DNA of 26,724 bases from assembly GCA_022448765.1 (NCBI GenBank), contig JAKUTI010000009.1, forward strand, positions 1-26,724, read 5' to 3'. A model generated the notes under the pieces. It was given only the letters and a program-made list of their open reading frames with translations. It was not told the origin of the DNA and ran no database searches. Made by a program: the position numbers and the translations under genes. Source of the DNA: Pseudomonadales bacterium (lineage in GTDB: Bacteria > Pseudomonadota > Gammaproteobacteria > Pseudomonadales > Azotimanducaceae). Positions 1-7,163 of the stretch are shown here, piece by piece. How positions within the stretch are numbered: the stretch's first letter is position 1; the number at the start of each line of letters is the position of its first letter.

Positions 1-57
1 AACAATGGCTTCTCCCTGGCTTGCTCCTGTAATAACGACTTTCCTGCCGATTGGTGC
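1..57 (-). pseudogene. Possible remnant or edge of a short-chain dehydrogenase gene
   Basis: Read on the minus strand, the first 57 bases encode a peptide containing GRKVVITGASQGEAIV. This resembles the N-terminal nucleotide-binding strand and turn of short-chain dehydrogenases, normally TGxxxGIG followed by an A-I pair. The expected Ile-Gly after GASQG is missing. A TAA stop at 58-60 lies directly upstream in frame, and no ATG, GTG or TTG follows it before the motif. That suggests a decayed gene, a non-canonical start, or chance similarity in a short stretch. The rest would lie to the left of the window, so only weak support is possible. Confidence 0.2.
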
Positions 58-115
58 TTAGCGAAGCGGTGTTTTAGACTCCGCGTCCGATTTCCCGTAT
101 TGGTTCTTGTTTTGT

Positions 116-1264
116 ATGGCTGAAGAGACACCCGACAACTCCGTTGGGTTGGTCAAGCCTCTGTTCCAACGGTTTGACTCGTCGTTTGAGCTGCAATCCG
201 GGGAAAAATTACCTGGGTTTGAACTCGTATACGAAACCTATGGACAGCTCAATGCAAAACGCAACAACGCCGTCCTAATCTGCCACGCTTTATCCGGTCA
301 CCATCACGCCGCTGGCTATCATTCTCGCGAAGACACAAGACCCGGATGGTGGGACAACTGCATAGGTCCCGGCAAACCGATCGACACCGATAATTTTTTC
401 GTGTTAAGCCTCAACAACCTTGGCGGGTGCCACGGAACCACCGGACCCACATCCATTAACCCAGATACGGGCGCAATATACGGCCCTGCCTTTCCCACAG
501 TAACCGTTAAAGATTGGGTACAAACTCAGTACATGCTGGCGGAGGCACTGGGGATAAAACAGTTCGCCGCCGTCATCGGTGGAAGTCTCGGCGGCATGCA
601 GGCGATGCAGTGGGCTATTGATTACCCGAATCGAGTGCAACACGCCTTACTTATTGCTTGCACACCAAAGCTTTCGGCCCAAAACATCGCATTCAATGAA
701 ATTGCACGGTTCGCGATTTCGAGCGATCCGGAATTTAACGATGGACACTATCAATCGTCCGGAGTAAACCCCAAAAGAGGTCTTGGATTGGCGCGAATGG
801 TTGGGCACGTCACGTACCTTTCCGATGACTCTATGGGCGATAAGTTTGGTCGAGAATTAAAGTCTGGTGACATTGCACTCGGGCAAGATGTCGAATTTCA
901 AGTAGAAAGTTATCTCCACTATCAGGGGGAAACTTTCTCGAAAATATTTGACGCAAATACATACATACTCATGACCCGAGCCCTTGATTACTTTGACCCC
1001 GCTCGAGAATTCAATGACGATCTCATTAGGGCGCTTGCAAATGCACATGCCAAATTCTTTGTTGCTTCTTTTTCCTCCGACTGGCGATTCGCCCCCGAGC
1101 GTTCCGACACAATCGTCGACGCACTGATCGCCGCAGGCAAAGACGTCGTAAGCACTACCATTGAATCGACGCACGGGCACGATTCTTTTCTATTGCCAAT
1201 ACCCCGTTACTTCGGTGTTCTACGCGCATACATGAACCGTATTGCACGAGAAAGCGCATTATGA
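116..1264 (+). CDS. metX: Homoserine O-acyltransferase (MetX)
   Basis: Cytoplasmic alpha/beta-hydrolase-fold enzyme that acylates the hydroxyl of L-homoserine, the first committed step of methionine synthesis. The nucleophile elbow GGSLGGMQ places the catalytic serine at about residue 157. The other triad members are the Asp of SSDWRFAPERS and the His of STHGHDSFLL near the C-terminus. The length, 382 residues from ATG 116, is normal for the family. A TTG nine bases upstream is in frame, but ATG 116 puts eight residues before SVGLV, as in Pseudomonas MetX. No clear ribosome binding site is visible. The stop overlaps the metW start (ATGA), the usual metXW pairing of proteobacteria. MetX proteins may use acetyl- or succinyl-CoA; sequence inspection alone does not decide which donor is used here. 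Confidence 0.95.
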   Translation: MAEETPDNSVGLVKPLFQRFDSSFELQSGEKLPGFELVYETYGQLNAKRNNAVLICHALSGHHHAAGYHSREDTRPGWWDNCIGPGKPIDTDNFFVLSLNNLGGCHGTTGPTSINPDTGAIYGPAFPTVTVKDWVQTQYMLAEALGIKQFAAVIGGSLGGMQAMQWAIDYPNRVQHALLIACTPKLSAQNIAFNEIARFAISSDPEFNDGHYQSSGVNPKRGLGLARMVGHVTYLSDDSMGDKFGRELKSGDIALGQDVEFQVESYLHYQGETFSKIFDANTYILMTRALDYFDPAREFNDDLIRALANAHAKFFVASFSSDWRFAPERSDTIVDALIAAGKDVVSTTIESTHGHDSFLLPIPRYFGVLRAYMNRIARESAL

Positions 1265-1857
1265 GAGAGGACTTAAGAATTATCGCGAATCTTATAAAGC
1301 GCGACGCTCGCGTACTCGATCTCGGTTGCGGGAGTGGCGATTTGTTGGAACACCTGGCGAAGGCTAAGAACATTCTGGGTTACGGCATTGAAAACAACCC
1401 GGACGAAATCAGCAGCTGCATCCGACGTGGGGTCAACGTCATAGAACACGATCTGAACCAAGGCCTGGGCCGCTTTCCCGATAAAAGCTTTGATATGGTG
1501 ATAATGACCGAGACACTTCAAGCAGTCGATTCACCCCAACGGTTACTAGACGAAATGTTACGGATTGGCGAAGAGTGCATTGTGACATTCCCCAATTTCG
1601 GTTACTGGGGTCACCGTGTGAGAATGTTTACGAGCGGCAAATTCCCCGTGTCTCAACCAATGCCTCACCGCTGGTTTGATACCCCCAATATTCGCCCCTG
1701 CACATTCCTGGATTTCGAGCAACTCTGCGCAGAAAAGCACTTGCGTATTGTCCAACGCCTGGTTTTTAGTTCTTCCTACAGAGCAGGGCCCCTAATGAAT
1801 AGGTTTCCTAATCTTTTCGGCGCAACCGCATTTTATCGACTCGGTCGCGCATCGTGA
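1261..1857 (+). CDS. metW: Methionine biosynthesis protein MetW, methyltransferase fold
   Basis: MetW is a class I SAM-methyltransferase-like protein (198 residues) almost always encoded next to metX and needed with it for methionine synthesis in several proteobacteria; its biochemical role is unsettled. The N-terminal motif VLDLGCGSGDLLEHL (residues about 19-33) is the SAM-binding loop, and an acidic end of strand two (GYGIENNPDE) follows. The family signature FPNFGYWGHR is seen mid-protein. It starts on the ATG inside the metX stop, so translation is coupled. No methylation substrate is implied by the sequence. Confidence 0.93.
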   Translation: MREDLRIIANLIKRDARVLDLGCGSGDLLEHLAKAKNILGYGIENNPDEISSCIRRGVNVIEHDLNQGLGRFPDKSFDMVIMTETLQAVDSPQRLLDEMLRIGEECIVTFPNFGYWGHRVRMFTSGKFPVSQPMPHRWFDTPNIRPCTFLDFEQLCAEKHLRIVQRLVFSSSYRAGPLMNRFPNLFGATAFYRLGRAS

Positions 1858-1983
1858 CCCGAAAACGTTATTTCCCGTTGTTGGAAAAGATTGTCTCGGG
1901 CGGGGCTAACCTTAAAAGTGGCCCCGCTAATTTGATCAGACCTGTTATTTTCCCATCGTAATTGATAGCGCATAAGTTAAGGG

Positions 1984-2589
1984 ATGCCCGTTCAAACCGC
2001 CGTCCTCGCGAGTGGCAACAAAGGTAAGTTAGAAGAACTTGATCTTTTACTCGCGCCCATGAAATTCCAGCTTTTGCCACAATCGAAATACGAGATAACC
2101 CCGGCTTCAGAAACTGGAGATTCCTTCGTAGAAAATGCTCTGATCAAGGCGCGGCATGCCAGTCGCTTAACGTCGTTACCAGCATTTGCCGACGATTCTG
2201 GATTAGTGGTCCCGTCATTGGACGGTGCTCCCGGGATTTATTCGGCGCGGTACGCCGGGCCAGCATCGAGCTCACAACAGAACAACTTGAAGCTCTTAGA
2301 AGCTCTTAGCGACTCCCGTAGCCGTCACGCTTATTTTTATTGCGTACTCGTTTTTCTGCTTCATACGCATGACCCGACGCCGATCGTAGTTTCTGGCGAG
2401 TGGCACGGGAGAATTGCAGAGGAGGCGAAAGGGGATAACGGTTTTGGTTACGACCCGATCTTCATCGCTAACGACTACGAAATGACTGCTGCAGAGATGG
2501 AGCCAGAATTGAAGAATCGCTTCAGCCACCGCGCAATCGCCTCAGCGAATCTGATTCGATCGATTCAACACCGACTGGAACAACAATAA
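1984..2589 (+). CDS. rdgB: XTP/dITP pyrophosphatase (RdgB/HAM1)
   Basis: Hydrolyses non-canonical purine triphosphates (dITP, ITP, XTP) to monophosphates, keeping deaminated bases out of DNA and RNA. At 201 residues it matches the family length. Motifs seen in order are LASGNKGKLEEL near the N-terminus (substrate/phosphate loop), FADDSGLVV (metal and catalytic acidic residues), GDNGFGYDPIF and SHRAIA near the C-terminus. The start ATG at 1984 gives the usual short lead before LASGNKGK. A 126-base gap separates it from metW; its stop shares one base with the hemW start (TAATG). In Pseudomonas a DUF4426 gene lies between metW and rdgB; I see none here. Confidence 0.95.
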   Translation: MPVQTAVLASGNKGKLEELDLLLAPMKFQLLPQSKYEITPASETGDSFVENALIKARHASRLTSLPAFADDSGLVVPSLDGAPGIYSARYAGPASSSQQNNLKLLEALSDSRSRHAYFYCVLVFLLHTHDPTPIVVSGEWHGRIAEEAKGDNGFGYDPIFIANDYEMTAAEMEPELKNRFSHRAIASANLIRSIQHRLEQQ

Positions 2590-3683
2590 TGGGTCTCGGC
2601 CTTTATACCCATTTCCCGTGGTGCGTTCGGAAATGCCCCTACTGTGATTTCAACTCCCACCCACTCCGTGGCGAATTGGATGAAACAGGTTACGTATCTC
2701 GGTTGATTGAGGACTTCAAGAAAGAGGTTGATTCGACAAGAGAAAATATCAACACGATCTATCTAGGGGGCGGGACACCGAGTTTATTTTCCGCGAAAGC
2801 CCTTGGCCGATTCCTAAAATCAGTGGATCGTCAAAACATTTCCGAGATCACCATGGAGGTCAACCCAGGGGCTCTAGAACATGAAAGTTTTGACGCATAT
2901 TTGGACGCCGGAATAACTCGAATTTCTATTGGTGTGCAATCTTTCGACCCTCAACAACTCGACAATCTAGGCCGCGTCCATACCGCCGACGATGCATCGA
3001 AGGCGGCTGAAAACGCCTTGGGGGCAGGATTCGATAGCGTCAACCTCGACCTCATGTTTGGATTGCCCGGACAAAGTCTAGACGCCGCCATGATTGATCT
3101 GGAACATGCCATAAGTTTCGGGGCCGATCATTTATCCTGGTACCAATTGACTATTGAACCGCGCACGGAATTCCATCGCCGACCGCCTATGTTGGCTTCA
3201 GATGATCTACGGGCAGATATGAGCAACACAGGCCGACGACTATTGCAGGAAAGCGACTATTCACAATACGAGGTTTCCGCCTTCAGTCGTGATGGCTCTC
3301 GTTGTCTTCACAACTTGAATTACTGGCGTTTTGGGGACTACTTCGGTATTGGCGCCGGTGCGCACGGTAAAACTGAGCGATACGGAAAAATTATCCGAAC
3401 GATGAAACCGCGACAACCAAGGCTATATCTGTCCGGCACTTCAACTCAATGTGTCGAGGTGCCCCCTGACGAACTGCCCGTCGAATTCATGATGAATGCA
3501 CTACGACTTACTGGCGGGGTTGAAACGTCACTATTTTCCCAAAAGACGGGGCTTTCCTATGAAGTCATTTCTGACGTCGTTGACCGACTCGTGTCGTGGG
3601 AGCTGATGCAACCGAATCGGCTCCAGACCACGGATCGAGGCTACGCCCAACTAGACTCTGTCGTTGGCCAATTCCTCACCTAA
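2589..3683 (+). CDS. hemW: Radical SAM heme chaperone HemW
   Basis: HemW-type radical SAM protein of 364 residues, long mis-annotated as coproporphyrinogen III oxidase. The [4Fe-4S] cluster motif CVRKCPYCDF is at residues 12-21. The residue two after the third Cys is Phe, not the extra Cys seen in true HemN, which supports HemW, a heme-binding protein thought to deliver heme to respiratory enzymes. YLGGGTPSLF (SAM binding) and GIGAGAHGK are also present. It starts on the last base of the rdgB stop. Gene order rdgB-hemW-trmB is conserved in gammaproteobacteria. The function is inferred from the family. Confidence 0.94.
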   Translation: MGLGLYTHFPWCVRKCPYCDFNSHPLRGELDETGYVSRLIEDFKKEVDSTRENINTIYLGGGTPSLFSAKALGRFLKSVDRQNISEITMEVNPGALEHESFDAYLDAGITRISIGVQSFDPQQLDNLGRVHTADDASKAAENALGAGFDSVNLDLMFGLPGQSLDAAMIDLEHAISFGADHLSWYQLTIEPRTEFHRRPPMLASDDLRADMSNTGRRLLQESDYSQYEVSAFSRDGSRCLHNLNYWRFGDYFGIGAGAHGKTERYGKIIRTMKPRQPRLYLSGTSTQCVEVPPDELPVEFMMNALRLTGGVETSLFSQKTGLSYEVISDVVDRLVSWELMQPNRLQTTDRGYAQLDSVVGQFLT

Positions 3684-3729
3684 GATCTGACGAGCTAGCG
3701 TTCTTGATCCATCCCGAACTCCGGTAGGT

Positions 3730-4374
3730 TCAACCAACTTTCGTGTAACAGAAGTCTTGAACATGATGCCGAAGCCGTCTCGCTCGCTCCTCGAATTTGG
3801 TCTCGGGGCGAAATGACCAGCGTTCTGATACGCCGCCTTGAAGCCCGGGATTATCTTTAAGGGCCTCATCGATCGTTTCAGCGTACGGTACCCAATCTGT
3901 AGCAAGCCGGATGAGCCCACCCACCTTCAGTTTCCTTGTCGCTAACTTCCCAAATGTTCGGGTAATAAGTCGTCGTTTATGGTGGCGCTTTTTCGGCCAT
4001 GGATCGGGGAAGAAAACCATCATCAGCTCGATGGAATTGTCTTCAAGTCGTTCTAGAACAGATACAGCATCAGCTTCGACAATACGCACATTCCCAACGT
4101 TTTGGGCCTCACACTGAAGGATGAGGGACCCGATCCCTGGACGGTATACATCCACTCCAATGCAGTTCCACTCCGGATGACAACCAGCAAAATGAACGAG
4201 CGCTTGGCCCATCCCGAAGCCAATTTCGATAGCTGTCGGGGCTCGGCGGTTAAATACTGCTTTCGCGTCAACTGCTGGATCCATCAAGAATTGATCGAGA
4301 CGACCAAGCGCGCCCAGTTGCGCTTTTGTCATCCGTCCTCGCCGACGAATAAAAGCTGGGTTTGAGAAGATCAT
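3730..4374 (-). CDS. trmB: tRNA (guanine-N7-)-methyltransferase TrmB
   Basis: SAM-dependent enzyme that makes m7G46 in the variable loop of tRNAs. The protein has 214 residues, slightly shorter than E. coli TrmB, with the N-terminal RRRGRMTKAQ motif, the SAM-binding AIEIGFGMGQALVHF and the highly diagnostic FPDPWPKKRHHKRRL. The ATG start lies just before the conserved FIRRRGRMTKAQ region, as expected. It converges on hemW, with a 46-base gap and no clear terminator. No strong Shine-Dalgarno sequence is seen; a possible small upstream frame on the same strand overlaps its start (ATGA), so translational coupling is conceivable. Confidence 0.95.
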   Translation of the reverse strand: MIFSNPAFIRRRGRMTKAQLGALGRLDQFLMDPAVDAKAVFNRRAPTAIEIGFGMGQALVHFAGCHPEWNCIGVDVYRPGIGSLILQCEAQNVGNVRIVEADAVSVLERLEDNSIELMMVFFPDPWPKKRHHKRRLITRTFGKLATRKLKVGGLIRLATDWVPYAETIDEALKDNPGLQGGVSERWSFRPETKFEERARRLRHHVQDFCYTKVG

Positions 4375-4508
4375 CTTGTGGTTCTCAGGATTGCAGTAGC
4401 CATCCCAATAAAACCATTGCTCCTCTCAAAGGAGTCATTGGCCCATGCTAAACTGCGCCACGCCTCGTGATTCTTTGAAAGTCGCGCGTAATCAACGTAG
4501 CGTCCCAA
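4371..4508 (-). CDS. Candidate 45-residue small ORF upstream of trmB
   Basis: The 204-base gap between rpoH and trmB is open without stops in one minus-strand frame. From TTG 4508 it gives a 45-residue peptide, including RYVDYARLSKNHEAWRSL, and ends in a TGA that overlaps the trmB ATG by four bases, the junction style used repeatedly in this window. The frame stays open upstream to a TAG at the very 3' end of rpoH, but no ATG lies there. I do not recognise the peptide and see no good ribosome binding site before the TTG. It may be an unannotated coupled leader peptide or simply chance. Confidence 0.22.
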   Translation of the reverse strand: MGRYVDYARLSKNHEAWRSLAWANDSFERSNGFIGMATAILRTTR

Positions 4509-4578
4509 CCGCCGGTAGCCCGACCCGACTTCCTTCCAACAGGGTCGCCAGCCATATCGGCACGCGTGATACGCGACC

Positions 4579-5442
4579 TTAAGCTGCCTCTATATGTTTT
4601 CTAAGTTTCTTCATGGCATTTTGCTCAAGCTGGCGTACCCGCTCGGCGGAAATCCCATAGCACTTCGCCAATTCCTGCAGTGTGGATTTATCTTCAGCGA
4701 GCCAGCGACTAGAGAGGATGCTCCGACTACGCTCATCGAGCTGATCCAACGCATCTCGTAGTTTCGCTTCAGACTGCTGTGCCCAATCTTCTTCCGCCAC
4801 CAAGTCAGCTGGATCTTGCCCCTCATCACTCAGAAAATGAGCCGGCGCGCCGAAGTTATTACTTCGATTTTCCTCGTCAGTATCATCACCGTCGAATCCG
4901 ATATCTCGGGAGGCCAATCGCCCTTCCATCTGCGTTACGACTTTTGCTTCGACCCCTAGATCCTCTGCAATGGCTTGTGTTTCTTCTGCTGTTAACCAAC
5001 CAAGTGATTTCTTACGATTCCGCAAGTTGAAAAATAATTTACGTTGTCCCTTGGTCGTCGCGACTTTAACGACCCGCCAATTACGCAATACAAACTCATG
5101 GATTTCCGCCTTAATCCAATGAACGGCAAAAGATACTAACCGGACGCCATACGATGGATCGAATCGCTTTACTGCCTTCATGAGGCCGACATTGCCTTCT
5201 TGGATAAGGTCACCGATCGGCAATCCATATCCCCGATAACCTTTAGCAAGGTGGACAACAAAGCGGAGATGACAAAGTACAAGCTCGCGAGCTGCTTCGA
5301 GATCATCATCGTTAAATAGACGTTCTGCTAGCTCCCGCTCCCGCTCGGGGGTCAGTATCGGAAGTGAATTGATTGTCTGGATATACGCGTCCAAATCTCG
5401 CCCAGGCGACACGTTCTCCAGTAACAAAACGTCGCTACTCAA
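4579..5442 (-). CDS. rpoH: RNA polymerase sigma-32 factor RpoH
   Basis: Alternative sigma factor that directs RNA polymerase to heat-shock promoters. Regions seen are sigma-70 region 2 (LRFVVHLAKGYRGYGLPIGD, then LIQEGNVGLMKAV), the RpoH box QRKLFFNLR between regions 2 and 3, and a region 4 helix-turn-helix near ISAERVRQLEQNAMKKL. The open frame extends up to a GTG at 5481, but that codon lies inside a CIRCE operator. TTG 5442 has GAGG eight bases upstream and gives 16 residues before LDAYI, close to the E. coli N-terminus, so I choose it (287 residues). It follows ftsX with a 76-base gap that holds a promoter and operator. In E. coli rpoH also lies after ftsYEX. Confidence 0.93.
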   Translation of the reverse strand: MSSDVLLLENVSPGRDLDAYIQTINSLPILTPERERELAERLFNDDDLEAARELVLCHLRFVVHLAKGYRGYGLPIGDLIQEGNVGLMKAVKRFDPSYGVRLVSFAVHWIKAEIHEFVLRNWRVVKVATTKGQRKLFFNLRNRKKSLGWLTAEETQAIAEDLGVEAKVVTQMEGRLASRDIGFDGDDTDEENRSNNFGAPAHFLSDEGQDPADLVAEEDWAQQSEAKLRDALDQLDERSRSILSSRWLAEDKSTLQELAKCYGISAERVRQLEQNAMKKLRKHIEAA

Positions 5443-5471
5443 CTCTATAACCTCGACCACAAGAGAAGGGG

Positions 5472-5501
5472 ATTTTAGCACTCTCGTATTGCGAGTGCTA
5501 A
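5472..5501 (-). promoter_or_regulatory. Predicted rpoH promoter embedded in CIRCE
   Basis: On the minus strand, TTAGCA at 5501-5496 can serve as a -35 box (4 of 6 matches to TTGACA). TAAAAT at 5477-5472 can serve as a -10 box (5 of 6), with an 18-base spacer. Both boxes overlap the CIRCE arms, so HrcA binding would block polymerase directly. The expected transcript start near 5465 leaves a leader of about 20 bases carrying GAGG before TTG 5442. No convincing sigma-32-type promoter was found nearby. Confidence 0.5.
5475..5501. promoter_or_regulatory. CIRCE operator, predicted HrcA site
   Basis: A perfect inverted repeat, TTAGCACTC, nine spacer bases, then GAGTGCTAA, exactly matches the CIRCE consensus bound by the HrcA heat-shock repressor. 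It lies between ftsX and rpoH, 33 bases upstream of the predicted rpoH TTG start. Both nine-base arms are intact and the spacer has the canonical length, so chance is very unlikely. HrcA and CIRCE normally control groESL or dnaK operons. The placement implies HrcA repression of rpoH. Confidence 0.93.
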
Positions 5502-5518
5502 CATCCCTAACCCTTTGA

Positions 5519-6469
5519 TTAATCGATGTTTATTTCCCTAAGTCGTTGATTTGACGCGACTAATCCTCCTGCTACGCCCATAACCACTCCAACGAGGACA
5601 AGTCCAATATAGAACGCTGGTTCGTCACCCTGAAAACGGACCATTGCGCCATAGCTTGACCCCAGCGCTCCAAGTGGAGCTTCAAGCAAGATGAGGGCTG
5701 CCGACAAGACCATCGCCGTGACCAAGGATCCGCCAAACCCGTATATCGCGCCGAAGTATAAAAAAGGTCTTTTAACAAATGCGTCGGTTGCTCCAACTAG
5801 CTTGAGTACTTTGATTTCTTCAAGGCGCATCTCGAGTGCAAGGCGAACAGAAGCCGCAGTAATAAGGATCGAGCCGATGCCAAACAAAATACCAAGCACC
5901 CAACCCAACCGAGCGATGAGCTCGTTAATCGCTTTCAACCGCCCGAGCCAAGACCTTTCAACAACAATTTCATCGACTGCATCTGCTCTCTCAAATTGTG
6001 ACGCGATTTCACTAATGCGCGTAACAGATACGTCATCGTCAACCGTGACTCGCGCAGAGGCGGGCAAGGGATTGGATTGAAGAAGTGTCAGTGCATCCGT
6101 GATCTCTGTGTACGAACTAAATTCGTCTAAGGCTTCTTCAGGTGTGACCGTTGTAACGGCCTCTATTTCGACTTGGCTACTCATTTGTTGAACCAATGCT
6201 TCGACATCGCCGGCCGACGCATCGACGTTGAAATAAACCGAAAAACTATTAAGACTTTCCCACTGTCTCGAGATCACTTCGATATTTCTCTGGAGTAAAT
6301 ACAGCCCGGCTGGCGCCGACATTGCAGTACCGATCAACAGCCACACCAACAAGCTGGTACCAAAATGATGACTCGTGTAGCGAAAACTGTCCCGAATCAC
6401 GCCCGCGTGGTCTCGAAAGAAAGCCGCAATAGGCCGCCTCGACCTAGGCCATGGTTCGCTAGCCGCCAC
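5519..6469 (-). CDS. ftsX: Cell division protein FtsX
   Basis: Integral membrane partner of FtsE; the FtsEX complex couples ATP hydrolysis at the septum to activation of cell-wall amidases through EnvC-type regulators. The 316-residue protein shows a cytoplasmic N-terminus, a first membrane helix around residues 38-56, a large periplasmic domain up to about residue 185, and three further helices (LGWVLGILFGIGSILI, then around FGGSLVTAMVLSAALILL and YIGLVLVGVVMGVAGGLV). This matches the four-helix FtsX plan. It starts on GTG 6469 and overlaps ftsE by 11 bases, so the two are translationally coupled. The operon order ftsY-ftsE-ftsX-rpoH is as in E. coli. Confidence 0.95.
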   Translation of the reverse strand: MAASEPWPRSRRPIAAFFRDHAGVIRDSFRYTSHHFGTSLLVWLLIGTAMSAPAGLYLLQRNIEVISRQWESLNSFSVYFNVDASAGDVEALVQQMSSQVEIEAVTTVTPEEALDEFSSYTEITDALTLLQSNPLPASARVTVDDDVSVTRISEIASQFERADAVDEIVVERSWLGRLKAINELIARLGWVLGILFGIGSILITAASVRLALEMRLEEIKVLKLVGATDAFVKRPFLYFGAIYGFGGSLVTAMVLSAALILLEAPLGALGSSYGAMVRFQGDEPAFYIGLVLVGVVMGVAGGLVASNQRLREINID

Positions 6470-7163
6470 TACCCTTCCGTTCCTTCAAACCTGTCGCGTC
6501 GTCATCACGCACTACACGACCTCTCGCTAACTCAATAATCCGAAAGCCCATCACGCCTATCAATTCCGTATCGTGGCTCGCCACGATGACGGTCGTTCCA
6601 ATCTGATTAAATTGTTCGAACAACGTCATAATGTCGCGCGATAAACCCGGATCGAGGTTCCCCGTTGGTTCGTCAGCAAGAAGTACTTTAGGTCTGTTGA
6701 CTATCGCTCTGGCAATCCCGATTCGCTGCTGTTCGCCGGATGAGAGAGCCCGCGTTCCGAACCGTTCCTTCTCGAGCAGGCCTACCCGTGACAACGCCGC
6801 TCGAACCCTCCTCCCAATATCCCGCTCGCGCATTCCCGCAACTTTGAGAGGAAGCGCTACATTTTCGTAAACGCTGCGTTCCGTGAGTAAGTGATGGTCC
6901 TGAAATACAGCGCCAAGATTCTGACGGTACGCAGAAATTTTTCTAGAAGGTAATTTGACGACGTTGACATCGTTAACAAGAACCTCACCGCGCGTTGGAC
7001 TCTCCGCCCGTAAAAGCAAACGGAGGAACGTGCTCTTCCCCGCCCCAGAGTGACCAGTCAAGAATGTCATGGTCCCCTCGGGAAACACCAGAGATACGTC
7101 CTTTAACGCTTCGCCACCACCCTCAAATCGCTTCGAAACCCTCAGAAATTCGATCTTACTCAC
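6459..7163 (-). CDS. ftsE: Cell division ATP-binding protein FtsE
   Basis: ABC-type ATPase of 234 residues that works with FtsX at the divisome on the cytoplasmic face. Walker A is GHSGAGKST (about residues 37-45), the Q-loop is in AVFQDHHLL, the signature is LSSGEQQRIGIARAI, Walker B is VLLADEPTGNLD and the H-loop is VIVASHD. The signature reads LSSGE where E. coli has LSGGE; Ser is tolerated in some ABC proteins, so activity is still expected. GTG start 7163 overlaps the ftsY stop as GTGA. The C-terminus runs 11 bases into ftsX. Confidence 0.96.
   Translation of the reverse strand: MSKIEFLRVSKRFEGGGEALKDVSLVFPEGTMTFLTGHSGAGKSTFLRLLLRAESPTRGEVLVNDVNVVKLPSRKISAYRQNLGAVFQDHHLLTERSVYENVALPLKVAGMRERDIGRRVRAALSRVGLLEKERFGTRALSSGEQQRIGIARAIVNRPKVLLADEPTGNLDPGLSRDIMTLFEQFNQIGTTVIVASHDTELIGVMGFRIIELARGRVVRDDDATGLKERKGSGG

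Noticed and set aside
1900..1927. Seven-base perfect inverted repeat (GCGGGGC / GCCCCGC) between metW and rdgB
   Set aside because: The 14-base loop and lack of a following T-run make it a poor intrinsic terminator, and no known element matches; the gap may simply hold a weak hairpin.
4521..4547. Six-base inverted repeat CGACCC / GGGTCG downstream of rpoH
   Set aside because: Long loop, no T-run on the minus strand, and it lies in a frame that may be coding; not supported as a terminator.
4563..4575. Five-base hairpin CGCGT-GAT-ACGCG just after the rpoH stop
   Set aside because: Too short and not followed by T residues on the minus strand; easily expected by chance.
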